Assembly (NCBI RefSeq): GCF_008271805.1
Contig: NZ_VSRY01000171.1
Location: forward strand, 124,001 to 188,000
Direction: 5' to 3'
DNA length: 64,000 bases
From: Streptomyces sp. TRM49041
GTDB lineage: Bacteria; Actinomycetota; Actinomycetes; Streptomycetales; Streptomycetaceae
In this document: positions 1-8,528 of the stretch, piece after piece
Numbering within the stretch: position 1 is the first letter of the stretch
Layout of the letters: every line of letters begins with the position of its first letter
Notes under the pieces: model-generated
Told to the model about the DNA's origin: nothing
The model's database searches: none
What the model saw: the letters and a program-made list of their open reading frames with translations, nothing else
Position numbers and translations under genes: made by a program

Positions 1-208
1 GTCCCTTCAAGGACACCACGGCAGGGAGCGCGACTTCAGGAGTCCACACTCTTCGGGCGAGTCATCGCGTGTGCGATGTCACACGCGTGCCGAGTTCGCC
101 GCGTCGGTGCGCCGCAGACGCGGAATGGGCACCGACGTCCAAATGATCCCTCGAACGAGTGAACCAAAAGCATAACGCCTCGAATCGCCCACGCGATCTT
201 CACATACG

Positions 209-310
209 GAAAGCAGAAAGACAGAAGGCAGGAAGACAGAAGGCAGGAAGGCGGAAGGCAGGGGGCGACAGGCAGAAGGCGGACGGCAGAAGGCAGAAGA
301 GCAGAAGGCG
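209..310. repeat. Degenerate purine-rich tandem repeat
   Basis: About 100 bases consist of imperfect copies of a 14-15-base unit close to GGAAGACAGAAGGCA. One strand is almost entirely G and A. It translates to a Lys/Arg/Gln/Gly-rich string with no domain, so I treat it as a non-coding minisatellite. Confidence 0.7.
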
Positions 311-338
311 GTACCCCGGCCTCGACAGGCCGGGGTAC
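311..338. terminator. Perfect 12-bp hairpin, terminator-like
   Basis: GTACCCCGGCCT (311-322) and AGGCCGGGGTAC (327-338) pair perfectly around a CGAC tetraloop. There is no T-tract on either strand, which is common for Streptomyces terminators. It lies about 270 nt beyond the stop of the minus-strand gene ending at 610, so it could serve that gene or one left of the window. Confidence 0.55.
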
Positions 339-609
339 GGGGAGCCGGTGCCTGGTACTCCAGCAGGATTTCGCTGCCTGACCTGGCCTTTCGCCGGGTG
401 GCGGGAGTGTAGCGGGACTTCGGTCGTGCGGGGGTGGTCTCATGGGGACCGCCCCTCGAACGTGCGACAACGCCGCAGGTAGTGGCAGCGGCGGGCCATT
501 GCTTGGCGACTGCGGTCCGCCGGGGCTGGCTGACTCCGTACACGTGGAAGGGGGCGATGCGGCCTCGTGGGCAGTCCGCGTCACCTGCGCGCTTCTGCGG
601 GGCGACCCC

Positions 610-3075
610 TCACAGGTCCTGCTCGGCCCAGACCGTCTTGCCGCCAGGTGCGTACCGCGTGCCCCAGCGCCGGGTGAGCTGGGCCACCAGGAGAAGTCCG
701 CGTCCGCCCTCGTCGAACGCCCGGGACCGTTTCATGTGCGGCGTGGTGCTGCTGGCGTCGGACACCTCGCACATGAGCTCGGAGTCGCGGATGAGGCGCA
801 GCGTCAGCGGAGGACGGGCGTAGCGGATTGCGTTGGTGACCAGTTCGCTTGCCACGAGTTCCGTGGTGAACGACAGCTCCTCCAGCCCCCACTCCGCCAG
901 CTGCTCGGTGACGAGGCGCCGGACCCGCGCGACCTCGGGGGGGTCGGCAGCGACGGCCCAGGTGGCGATGTGGGAAGGGGGCAGTGCCCGGGTGCGCGCC
1001 AGGAGGAGAACCGCGTCGTCCTCCTGTTCCGCAGGTGAGAAACCGCGCAGCACTGTGTCACAGAGGCTTTCCAGTGAGGCCGCGGGGTCGGTGAGCAGCT
1101 CGCCGAGAAGCCGCAGGCCGTCGTCGAGATCACGGTTTCCGGAGTGCGGCAAACCGTTGGTGTAGAGCGCGATGACGCTGCCTCGGGGCAGCTCGAGAAC
1201 GTGACTCTCGAAGGGCAGCCCGCCGATGCCCAGCGGCGGACCACTCGGAAGGTCCGGGAATCGAACCACGCCATCCGGGGAGACGATGGCGGGCGCGGGA
1301 TGCCCGGCGCGGGCCATGGTGCAGTGCCGGGACACCGGGTCGTACACCGAGTAGAGGCAGGTGGCCCCGGCGACCGGTGTGTGCTGTGACGGTGTCTGCT
1401 CCCCCACCGTGTTCTCCTCCTCATCGAGGCGCAGAACGAGGTCGTCGAGATGGGTCAGCAACTCGTCGGGGGGAATGTCAATGTCGGCCAGGGTCAGCGC
1501 GGCCGTGCGCAGTCGGCCCATGGTCGCGGACGCCTCGATGCCGTGTCCCACGACGTCTCCCACCATCAGCCCCACGCGCGCCCCCGACAAGGGGATGACG
1601 TCGAACCAGTCGCCTCCGACACCCGCGCCGGACTCCGCCGGAACGTAGCGGGTCGCGATGTCCGCCGCCGAGAGGCGTACGTGGTGGCGTGGGAGCAGGC
1701 TGCGCTGCAGGGCCAGGGACGTGCCGCGTTCGCGCGCGTAGCGGCGGGCGTTGTCGACGGCAAGTGCGGCCCGGGTGGTGATCTCCCACGTGAGCAGGAT
1801 GTCGTCGGTGTCGAACACGTCCGGTGTGCGGTGACGCATGCAGTGGACGACGCCGAGCAGTGTTCCACGGGCGCGTAGCGGTGCAGTGATGAGGGAGTGG
1901 ACGCGGTGGAGCCGCAGGCTCGCCGCGTAGCGGGGGTCGCTGCCGAGCCATCGCCGGACATCCCGGTCTTCGGCCCAGTGCGCCGACGGCACGTCGGCTG
2001 TCAGAGCGCGGGCCATGGGCGACAGCGGATGGTAGTCGCACGGCTCCCCTGGCCGTAGCGCGGACTCGGGGCAGCGCTCCAGAACGGAGCTCTGCGCGGC
2101 GCGCAGCAGCGCCGGCTTGCCGTGCCGGGCCGGGGAGGCGTCCGGGCGCAGCACGTCCTCGAAGAGATCGACGGCGGCGAAGTCGGAGAAGTAGCCGATG
2201 GCCACCTCCGCCAGCTCACGCGCGGTCTCGGACACGTCCAGGGAGGTGCCCAGACGGACGCTCGCGGCGTTCATGACCGCGAGCCTCTGCCGGGTGCGGT
2301 ACTGACCGGTGATGTCCAGGGCGGAGGCGGATGCCAGGCGCGCCCGCGGAGGCCGGGGGCCGCCGGCCAGCCGGGAGAGCGCGACCGGCAGGCCGGTCAG
2401 GGAGGTGATGACCGCGTCGGCCTCCGTCAGTTCGTCCCGGCCTGGAGCAGGTGGGGCCTCACCGCGGAGCATCCACACGGTGCGCAGCCCCGCTCGCGCC
2501 GCTCCCCGGACGTCGGTGTCGAGCCGGTTGCCGACGTGGACGGCGCGCTCGGCGGGGACGCCCAGCCTGTCGAGTACGGTACAGAAGGCCTCCGGGGCGG
2601 GCTTCTCGGCGGAGTCGACCCCGCCGAGAACGACGGCGCCGAACAACGGGGCCAAGCCGTCGCGTCGCAGGGCGTCCCGTACCTGCGGGGGCGAGTTGGA
2701 GAGGATTCCGAGCCGGTAGTCGTGGGCGAGGGCCCGGAGCACCGGTGCCACGTCCGGGTAGAGCGACTCGACGGGATAGGCCCAGTGCTTGGCTATGTGA
2801 GAGCGCAGCAGACCGACGTCGCCGTCGCGGAGGAACCTGCGGGCGAACGCCGTGCGCAGGCCGGCCCCGCCCTCGCGTTCCGCTTCGTACAGCGACCAGA
2901 ACGCGTGCTCGTCGAACTCCTCCCCTGCGAGTTCGTGTACAGCGCGGTACAGCGCCTCGACGAAGCGTTCGTCGTCGTAGATCGAGCCCCCGATGTCGAA
3001 GACCACCGCCTCGACAGGGCCGCCCTCCGTGCCGTCGCTAGGCACGCTGTGGCCTGCGGTGGCATCGACGTCCAC
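610..3075 (-). CDS. HAD phosphatase-GAF-PP2C (SpoIIE)-HATPase fusion protein
   Basis: An 821-residue cytoplasmic signalling protein with an unusual domain order. Residues about 20-235 are a HAD hydrolase (motif I FDIGGSIYDD, motif IV HVGNRLDTDV). About 260-440 is a GAF-like sensor. About 450-665 is a SpoIIE-type PP2C phosphatase with the metal-binding GGDWFD, GDVVGHG and EDDAV motifs. About 700-821 is an RsbW-type ATPase with N-box SELVTNA. In this family the last two parts usually control anti-sigma-factor antagonists. In HAD motif I the second Asp is Gly, and the PP2C YTDGL box reads YTNGL. GTG at 3075 has GGGAGG 6 nt upstream; an upstream ATG at 3162 lies inside a terminator hairpin and is rejected. 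The HAD part is a paralogue of the one fused to the permease at 5901-8015. Function of the fusion is unknown. Confidence 0.85.
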   Translation of the reverse strand: MDVDATAGHSVPSDGTEGGPVEAVVFDIGGSIYDDERFVEALYRAVHELAGEEFDEHAFWSLYEAEREGGAGLRTAFARRFLRDGDVGLLRSHIAKHWAYPVESLYPDVAPVLRALAHDYRLGILSNSPPQVRDALRRDGLAPLFGAVVLGGVDSAEKPAPEAFCTVLDRLGVPAERAVHVGNRLDTDVRGAARAGLRTVWMLRGEAPPAPGRDELTEADAVITSLTGLPVALSRLAGGPRPPRARLASASALDITGQYRTRQRLAVMNAASVRLGTSLDVSETARELAEVAIGYFSDFAAVDLFEDVLRPDASPARHGKPALLRAAQSSVLERCPESALRPGEPCDYHPLSPMARALTADVPSAHWAEDRDVRRWLGSDPRYAASLRLHRVHSLITAPLRARGTLLGVVHCMRHRTPDVFDTDDILLTWEITTRAALAVDNARRYARERGTSLALQRSLLPRHHVRLSAADIATRYVPAESGAGVGGDWFDVIPLSGARVGLMVGDVVGHGIEASATMGRLRTAALTLADIDIPPDELLTHLDDLVLRLDEEENTVGEQTPSQHTPVAGATCLYSVYDPVSRHCTMARAGHPAPAIVSPDGVVRFPDLPSGPPLGIGGLPFESHVLELPRGSVIALYTNGLPHSGNRDLDDGLRLLGELLTDPAASLESLCDTVLRGFSPAEQEDDAVLLLARTRALPPSHIATWAVAADPPEVARVRRLVTEQLAEWGLEELSFTTELVASELVTNAIRYARPPLTLRLIRDSELMCEVSDASSTTPHMKRSRAFDEGGRGLLLVAQLTRRWGTRYAPGGKTVWAEQDL

Positions 3076-3144
3076 ACTCAGCCTCCCGGGCACGGGCCGC
3101 TCCCGCTCACCACCATCGTGGCACCGCGCCGTCCGGCACGCGAA

Positions 3145-3181
3145 CCGCCCCGGCGGAAGCACAGTGCTCCCGCCGGGGCGG
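3145..3181 (-). terminator. Long hairpin after hydroxyacid dehydrogenase gene
   Basis: CCGCCCCGGCGG (3145-3156) pairs perfectly with CCGCCGGGGCGG (3170-3181), and the inside (AGCA/TGCT) can pair further. It begins 6 nt after the stop at 3187. It should end the minus-strand sugar operon and isolate the phosphatase gene starting at 3075. Confidence 0.75.
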
Positions 3182-3186
3182 TCCGG

Positions 3187-4254
3187 CTACGGTGTTCCGG
3201 CCGCTGTGCCGCGGCCCGCGAGGACCTCCGGGTTGGCGCAGTGCGCGAGCGGCTCGCCCCGCAGGTACCGGACCGTCTCCGCGGCGCAGATCCGTGCTGC
3301 CTGATGCGCGGTCTGCTTGCTGGCGCCCGCGAGGTGGGGAGTCATCACGATGCCGGGGGTGCGCAGCAGCCGTGAACCCGGCGGGACGGGCTCCTCCGGG
3401 AAGACGTCGAAGGCGGCGGCGAAGAGGTGCCCCCGGTCGAGCGCGTCGCAGACCGCGTCGTAGTCCAGCAGCCCGCCCCGCGCGCAGTTGACGATCACGG
3501 AGCCGGGAGCCATCGCGGCAATCTGCTCCGCGCCGATCATGCCGCGGCTCTCCGCCGTCAGCCGGGCGTGCAGGGAGAGCACCCGGGACCGCGCCAGCAA
3601 CTCGTCCAGGCCCACGTTGCGCACCCCGGGCGCCGCGTCCGGCAGCAGATAGGGGTCGTGGACGAGGACTTCCGCGCCGAAGCCGCCGAGGATGCGGGCG
3701 ACGCGGTGCCCGATGGCGCCGTAGCCGACCAGCCCCACGGTGGTGCCCGCCAGCTCCATGCCGACCTCGTCGTACCGGTAGTAGTCGCCGCGCCACACGC
3801 CGCGGGCCAGCTCGCCGTGGGTGTGCGGGATGCGGCGCATCGCGGCCAGCAGCAGGGCGACGGTGTGCTCGGCCGTGGCGGTCGCGTTGCGGCCCGGGGC
3901 GAACGTCACTGCGACGCCGTGCTCCGTGGCAGCCTCCAGGCTGGCGTTGACCGGTCCGCCGCGGCCGACGGCGAACAGTTCGAGGTCCGGGCACGCCTCC
4001 AGGACCCTGCGGGTGAGCGGAGCCATCTGCGTCATGCAGACCCGTACGCCCCGGAGGGCTTCGATGAGCTGCTCCTCCGTGCCGGACGCCTCGTGCACCT
4101 CGGCGACGTCGCCGAATGGTTCGATGGGCCAGGGCAGGTGCAGTTCGCTGATCTCCAGCGCCCCGCGGGGCCCGCCGTGCTCGGCACGCAGCGCGTCGGC
4201 GAGCAGGCCTGCCCGGACGAAGTGGTCGCCTGCGGCGAGAATCCTGAGGGTCAC
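3187..4254 (-). CDS. D-isomer specific 2-hydroxyacid dehydrogenase (SerA-like)
   Basis: A 355-residue NAD-dependent dehydrogenase of the phosphoglycerate dehydrogenase/formate dehydrogenase superfamily. The Rossmann motif GYGAIG sits near residue 155. Catalytic Arg is in NCARGG, Glu in FPEEP and His in MTPHLAG, so the active site looks complete. There is no ACT domain, unlike full-length SerA, so biosynthetic serine synthesis is not the obvious role. The GTG start at 4254 overlaps the stop of the histidine phosphatase by 4 nt (GTGA), which indicates translational coupling. Its company (sugar-kinase and sugar-binding-protein remnants, polyol-type permease) suggests oxidation or reduction of a sugar-acid intermediate; the substrate cannot be read from sequence. 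Confidence 0.85.
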   Translation of the reverse strand: MTLRILAAGDHFVRAGLLADALRAEHGGPRGALEISELHLPWPIEPFGDVAEVHEASGTEEQLIEALRGVRVCMTQMAPLTRRVLEACPDLELFAVGRGGPVNASLEAATEHGVAVTFAPGRNATATAEHTVALLLAAMRRIPHTHGELARGVWRGDYYRYDEVGMELAGTTVGLVGYGAIGHRVARILGGFGAEVLVHDPYLLPDAAPGVRNVGLDELLARSRVLSLHARLTAESRGMIGAEQIAAMAPGSVIVNCARGGLLDYDAVCDALDRGHLFAAAFDVFPEEPVPPGSRLLRTPGIVMTPHLAGASKQTAHQAARICAAETVRYLRGEPLAHCANPEVLAGRGTAAGTP

Positions 4255-4910
4255 GGGGTCTCCTCCTCGGTTACTGCGGTTGGGGCCGGGAAGCCGTCAA
4301 AGGCCTCGGCCGGGGTGTTGAACTGCAGCAGCGCCGCCCTGTCTCCACCGCCGTAGCGGACCTCGGTGATCGCGCAGTTGCGCATGAGGGGGAACAACCG
4401 CCGGTACTCCGACAGCGGCACTCCGCTCAGATGACAGAGGAGCAGTCGGTTGAGGGTGCTGTGGCCGACGATCAGGACTCTGCCGTCCGGGTGGAGACGG
4501 TGGACCTCCCGCAGGCAGGCCATGCCCCGTTCCACGGCTTCGGCGGTGGGCTCGCCGTCCGGCAGGTGATGGCGCGCCGGGTCCGCGTAGAAGGCGGCGA
4601 GCCGCTCGGGGAACGCATCGCGCATGTCGGCGGTGGTGAGTCCCTCGCCGCGCCCGAAATCGATCTCCCGCAGCCGGGGGTCCTCCCGGGGCTCCAGTCC
4701 GGTGGCCTCGACGATCGGTTGGGCCGTGTCCCGGGCGCGCCGCAGCGGCGAGACCCACAGGGCATCCGGCCGGGCGTGCTTGGCCCATGCGGCGAGGTGC
4801 TCGGCCTGTTCGCGACCTCGCGGAGTGAGCGGGATGTCGCTGCGGCCCGTGTAGCGGTTCTCGGCGTGCCAGATCGTCTCTCCGTGGCGGACGAGTACGA
4901 GATCGGTCAC
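4251..4910 (-). CDS. Histidine phosphatase family protein
   Basis: A 219-residue cytosolic phosphatase of the phosphoglycerate mutase-like branch. The N-terminal LVRHGET holds the nucleophilic His, and GHSTLN near residue 155 holds the second His. It starts at GTG 4910, overlapping the upstream broken kinase gene by 4 nt (GTGA), and its own stop overlaps the dehydrogenase start in the same way. This makes a tightly coupled three-gene chain. The likely task is dephosphorylation of a sugar-phosphate intermediate; mutase activity is less likely given the short length and context. Confidence 0.85.
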   Translation of the reverse strand: MTDLVLVRHGETIWHAENRYTGRSDIPLTPRGREQAEHLAAWAKHARPDALWVSPLRRARDTAQPIVEATGLEPREDPRLREIDFGRGEGLTTADMRDAFPERLAAFYADPARHHLPDGEPTAEAVERGMACLREVHRLHPDGRVLIVGHSTLNRLLLCHLSGVPLSEYRRLFPLMRNCAITEVRYGGGDRAALLQFNTPAEAFDGFPAPTAVTEEETP

Positions 4911-5506
4911 AGGTGGGCGCTCCTTCGTGCGTGCCGGGCGACGGCCGGGGGCAGCCAGCCGCGCTCTTCGAGTGCGTCGACCAGCTTGAGATGGCTCTCC
5001 AGCAGGCGCAGCGTGTGGTCCGGCCGCGGTTCCACCACGGTACGCAGCCGCACCATGTCGCGGGCGGCGGCGCCGAGGGGGGTGGTGGTGCCCGCGCGGG
5101 CGAGGACGGCCATGCCGAGGGCGGCCTCGGCGTTGTCCGGCAGCCCGAGGGGGCGGGCGAGGGCGTCGGCGCGCGGCTGGCACCAGTAGCGGCTGCGGGC
5201 TCCTCCACCGGTGAGGGTCACCGGTCCGTCGAGGGAGGCGCCGAGCAGTCCGAGGTAGTCGAAGCAGAGGCGCTCGGTGACGCGACGCCCTGCAGCAGCG
5301 AGGCATGCGAGTTCGGTGGTATTGCCGGTGACGGGCGGCACCGTGCCGACTCCCGCGGCCTTGAACGCGGCGATCGTGCCGCCCGCCGTGCCGTCGTTGG
5401 CCGCGACCACGCCCGCGATCTTGTCGTACTCGTCGAGCAGCTTCCGTCCGCTCGGGTCGACGGCCTTCTTACCTCTCGTACGGGCGCTGGGCGCCGTCAA
5501 GGGCAT
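4907..5506 (-). pseudogene. Chimeric remnant: sugar-binding protein piece joined to FGGY kinase C-terminus
   Basis: An open frame of 199 residues whose two parts do not belong together. About residues 12-60 (KIAGVVAANDG, PPVTGN) match the ligand-binding core of xylose/ribose-type periplasmic binding proteins. From about 70 on (LTGGGARSRYW, EAALGMA) it matches the C-terminal lobe of FGGY carbohydrate kinases such as xylulokinase. The kinase N-lobe and most of the binding protein are missing. A deletion between a transporter gene and a kinase gene explains this. The frame is intact and coupled to the next gene, so it may still be translated, but it cannot be an active kinase. Confidence 0.75.
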
Positions 5507-5874
5507 CGAGGTGGTCGTCCTCGGGGGCCGCTACTTCCCCCCTCCAGGAGGCATGCCTCGGCTACCAGACGGCACAGGCCCTCCGGAAGCTGCGGGCCGA
5601 CGTGCTGTTCATGTCCACCACCGCGGTCGGCGCGGGCGCCTGCTACCACAGGTCGGAGGCCACCATCGAGGTCAAGCGGACCTTCATGGAGTACGCCGAA
5701 CGCTCTGTCCTGCTGGTCGACCACGCCAAGTTCGGCCGCCGCGCCCCCTACCTGCTCGCACCCCTCGATGCCTTCGACCAGATCGTCACCGACTCGGGCG
5801 CCGACGACGAGGAGATCGCGCCGCTGCGGGAGGGACGTGCACAGGTCCGCGTCGCCCCGGTGGGCCGCGGGTAG
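5472..5874 (+). pseudogene. Truncated, frameshifted DeoR-family regulator (sensor domain only)
   Basis: The first part (GIEVVVLGGRYF, from about 5484) and the second (ADVLFMSTTAVGAG, AERSVLLVDHAKFG) form the C-terminal sugar-phosphate-sensing domain of a DeoR/GlpR-type repressor. They are in different frames and join at the C-run near 5537-5542. The N-terminal helix-turn-helix is absent. The gene abuts, and slightly overlaps on the other strand, the chimeric kinase remnant. It was probably the operon's repressor before a deletion removed its DNA-binding half. A sequencing error in the C-run could explain the frameshift but not the missing HTH. Confidence 0.7.
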
Positions 5875-5900
5875 CTTCCACTCGCGGTGGCGGTCAGGCG

Positions 5901-8015
5901 GTGCCTTACTGGAATCGGGGACCGCCCTCCACTCCGCCGCACGCCTTGGACGCACTGTTGCACGCGAAGACGCCGCGAACGCACCGGGGCCGACTCGACC
6001 GTCTCGGCATACCGAGGCCGCTGGCCTGGGGATTCCTCGGTGTCCTGGTCTTCATGATCGGCGACGGTGTCGAGTCGGGCTACCTCTCGCCCTACCTGGC
6101 CGACGAGGGGGTGTCCGGAAGCAGGGTGGCCCTGCTGTTCACGGTGTACGGTGTCAGCGCCGGCGTCGCCGCCTGGCTGTCGGGGGCGCTGTCGGACCTC
6201 TGGGGCCCGCGCCGGGTCATGTGGACCGGTCTGGCCATCTGGATCGCTTTCCAGCTCCTCTTCCTCCTGGTCGCCATCCCGAGGCTGGACTACCCCCTCC
6301 TTATGGTCGCCTACGGACTCAGGGGGTTCGGGTTCCCGCTGTTCGCCTTCGGCTTCCTCGTGTGGATCGCCGCCGCGACGCCGGCGGCCCGGCTCGGCAG
6401 CGCCGCCGGATGGTTCTGGTTCGCCTTCACCGGCGGACTCCCCACTTTGGGCTCCCTGGTGGCCAGTGGTCTCGTACCGCGCGTCGGCCCGTACCAGACC
6501 CTCTGGGCCGCTCTGTTCCTGGTGGTCGCCGGCGGGCTGATCGCCCTCCTCGGTGTGCGCGATCCGACGGGTGGGCGCCGCCTGGCACCACGGGGAGAAC
6601 GGCCGCTGACCACCTTCCTCGGCAGCGTCACCATCGTGTGGCGCAACCCCCGGATCGGCATCGGCTGCCTGGTCAGGATCATCAACACCGCACCGGAGTT
6701 CGGCTTCCTGGTCTTCCTGCCGATCTTCTTCACGGAGACCATCGGGTTCAGCCTCTCGCAGTGGCTTCGCGTGCTGACCGTGATGTTCGCCGTCAACATC
6801 GTCTTCAACCTGGTGTTCGGCCTCGTGGGGGACCGCTTCGGCTGGCGCCGCACCGTGGCCGTCTTCGGCGGAGTGGGCTGCGCGATCACCACACTCCTGC
6901 TGTACTACGTGCCCACGGCCGCCGGGGACGACTACCCTCTAGCCCTGCTCGTCGCGGGCCTGTACGGCGCCACTCTGGCCGGCTATGTCCCGCTGTCCGC
7001 GCTCATGCCGTCGCTGGCGCCGCAGCACAAGGGCCAGGCCATGGCCGCCCTCAACCTGGGTGCCGGCGCCTCGGCCTTCGTGGGACCGGCGATCGTGGGA
7101 GTCCTGCTCGTGCCCCTCGGGGTCGCCGGCGTCATGTGGGTCTTCGCCGGACTCTACGCGGTCAGTGCGCTGATGACGTCCTTCCTGCGCCTGCCCGGCG
7201 AGACGGGCCGTCGCGGCAGGCGCCCGGAGGCCGCGCAGCCCGCCGGGGACGTGGCCGGGCTCGCCGCCCGGGCCGGCGGCACCCTGCTGGGCCATCCGGT
7301 GCGCCTGCGCCCGGACCCCGGCGAGGACGTGGAACTGATCCTCTTCGACGTGGGCGGCACGCTGTACGACGACGACTGCTTCGCGCAGGCCCTGTACCGG
7401 GCGGCGTGTGATCTGGGCGGCGGCACCGTCGACGAAGCGGAGTTCTGGAACCTGTACGACGAGCAGCGCGAGCGCGGCGCGGGCTCGCTGCACCGGGCGG
7501 TCGCCGGGGCGTTCGCCCCCGGCCGTGAGGAGGAGCTTCGACAACTCGCCCGTAGGCACTGGCACTACCCCGCCGAGGCGCTCTATCCGGACGTCGCGCC
7601 GGTCATCACCGCGCTGGCCGGCCGCTACCGCCTGGGCATCGTGGCCAACTCCCCCCGGCAGGTGCTGGCGGCCCTGGAACGCGACGGGCTGCGTGAGCTG
7701 TTCGCCGTCACCGCGCTCTCCGACGACGTCGGTGCGGGCAAGCCCGATCCGGCCTTGTTCCTTCACGCACTCGGCGAAGTGGGAGTCCCGCCGGACCGCG
7801 CCGTGCACGTGGGCAACAGACTGGAGAACGACGTACGCCCGGCGCACCGGATCGGCATGCGGGCCGTCTGGATGCTGCGCGGCGAGGCAAGCCACGCCCC
7901 CACCCTGCGGCAGCTCGCTGAGCCCGACGCTGTGATCACCACGCTGACGGGCCTACCGACCGTTCTGGCACGTCTGGCGAGGGACGGTACTCCCGGTGGG
8001 CGTGCCACCGAATGA
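5901..8015 (+). CDS. MFS polyol-type permease fused to HAD phosphatase
   Basis: A 704-residue inner-membrane protein. Residues about 15-430 form a twelve-helix major facilitator (FMIGDGVESGYLSPYL at helix 1) like ribitol/arabitol-type permeases. After a polar linker, residues about 478-690 form a cytosolic HAD hydrolase (FDVGGTLYDDD, GKPDP, HVGNRLENDV). The fusion could couple uptake with dephosphorylation or sense a sugar phosphate. As in its paralogue at 610-3075, the second motif-I Asp is Gly. The start is uncertain: GTG 5901 is my choice; TTG 5946 or 5958 are possible, and ATG 6054 would cut into helix 1. The upstream DeoR remnant is only 26 nt away. Confidence 0.8.
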   Translation: MPYWNRGPPSTPPHALDALLHAKTPRTHRGRLDRLGIPRPLAWGFLGVLVFMIGDGVESGYLSPYLADEGVSGSRVALLFTVYGVSAGVAAWLSGALSDLWGPRRVMWTGLAIWIAFQLLFLLVAIPRLDYPLLMVAYGLRGFGFPLFAFGFLVWIAAATPAARLGSAAGWFWFAFTGGLPTLGSLVASGLVPRVGPYQTLWAALFLVVAGGLIALLGVRDPTGGRRLAPRGERPLTTFLGSVTIVWRNPRIGIGCLVRIINTAPEFGFLVFLPIFFTETIGFSLSQWLRVLTVMFAVNIVFNLVFGLVGDRFGWRRTVAVFGGVGCAITTLLLYYVPTAAGDDYPLALLVAGLYGATLAGYVPLSALMPSLAPQHKGQAMAALNLGAGASAFVGPAIVGVLLVPLGVAGVMWVFAGLYAVSALMTSFLRLPGETGRRGRRPEAAQPAGDVAGLAARAGGTLLGHPVRLRPDPGEDVELILFDVGGTLYDDDCFAQALYRAACDLGGGTVDEAEFWNLYDEQRERGAGSLHRAVAGAFAPGREEELRQLARRHWHYPAEALYPDVAPVITALAGRYRLGIVANSPRQVLAALERDGLRELFAVTALSDDVGAGKPDPALFLHALGEVGVPPDRAVHVGNRLENDVRPAHRIGMRAVWMLRGEASHAPTLRQLAEPDAVITTLTGLPTVLARLARDGTPGGRATE

Positions 8016-8218
8016 CGACTGGCACGGGACCCCTCCGCAGGCCCAGCCGCGCCCTAACCTCGATCTTTCGTGACGGTCCGTCGGTTTCTTCGGCGGGGCC
8101 GTTTCGGTTGTTCGGGTCGGTGGTGGGCACGCTGATGGCCCGGCTGGCGCGTCGGGTGGGCGCCGGTTCCACGGCTCCGGTCGGGGTGGTGCTGGTTGCA
8201 GGGACGGGAACGCGCTGG

Positions 8219-8525
8219 TCAGCCGGGGTTCGGGAGAGTTTCGAGCCGTGCCAGGGCGTCGGTGATCACGTCCGGCCAGGGCCAGTGGCGTGCGAATCTC
8301 AGGTGCCGGCGGGGGCGGTGGTGACGATCTGGGCTGCGGCGGAGCCGGAGGCGGCGGGGCTCCCACGTGCGGGTTCTGCCGGTCAGGGCGAGCATGGGCA
8401 TCCAGGCCAGCAGGTCAAGGGCGATCTGGACGATCTCCAGCCAGATCTGGTTCTGTGCGGTGTCGTACAGGGGCAGGTTGCGCGGCCGGTGGCCCGCGCG
8501 GCCCGGACGCGGTCCTCGGCTCGGG
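8219..8525 (-). pseudogene. IS1380-type transposase 3' remnant
   Basis: The final part of an IS1380-family DDE transposase: ARAEDRVRAARATG in one frame, then NLPLYDTAQNQIWLE and WEPRRLRLR in the next, ending at a stop at 8219. A frameshift falls near 8488-8492, and the catalytic N-terminal two thirds are gone. Its upstream end touches the stop of the gene at 8529. It marks an old insertion at the edge of the decayed sugar locus. In 8016-8218 I see no gene; it may hold the 3' non-coding end of the element. Confidence 0.7.
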
Positions 8526-8528
8526 CTG

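Larger units (their letters stand above)
1..609. other. Gene-free left edge with repeats and hairpins
   Basis: I see no convincing gene here. The reading frames that cross it on both strands are low-complexity translations of a purine-rich repeat. It holds an inverted repeat GCGTGTG/CACACGC (67-73 and 80-86, 6-nt spacer), a degenerate purine repeat (about 209-310), a perfect hairpin at 311-338, and a second imperfect hairpin at 431-455. The stretch next to 610 is the 3' flank of the minus-strand phosphatase gene. Confidence 0.6.

Noticed and set aside
36..584. Minus-strand frames of 182 and 154 codons at the left edge
   Set aside because: They translate the purine-rich repeat and are Pro/Ser/Leu-rich without a domain or ribosome-binding site.
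4913..7411. 832-codon plus-strand frame
   Set aside because: Low-complexity translation antisense to the kinase remnant and out of frame with the permease, which has clear helices and motifs in another frame.
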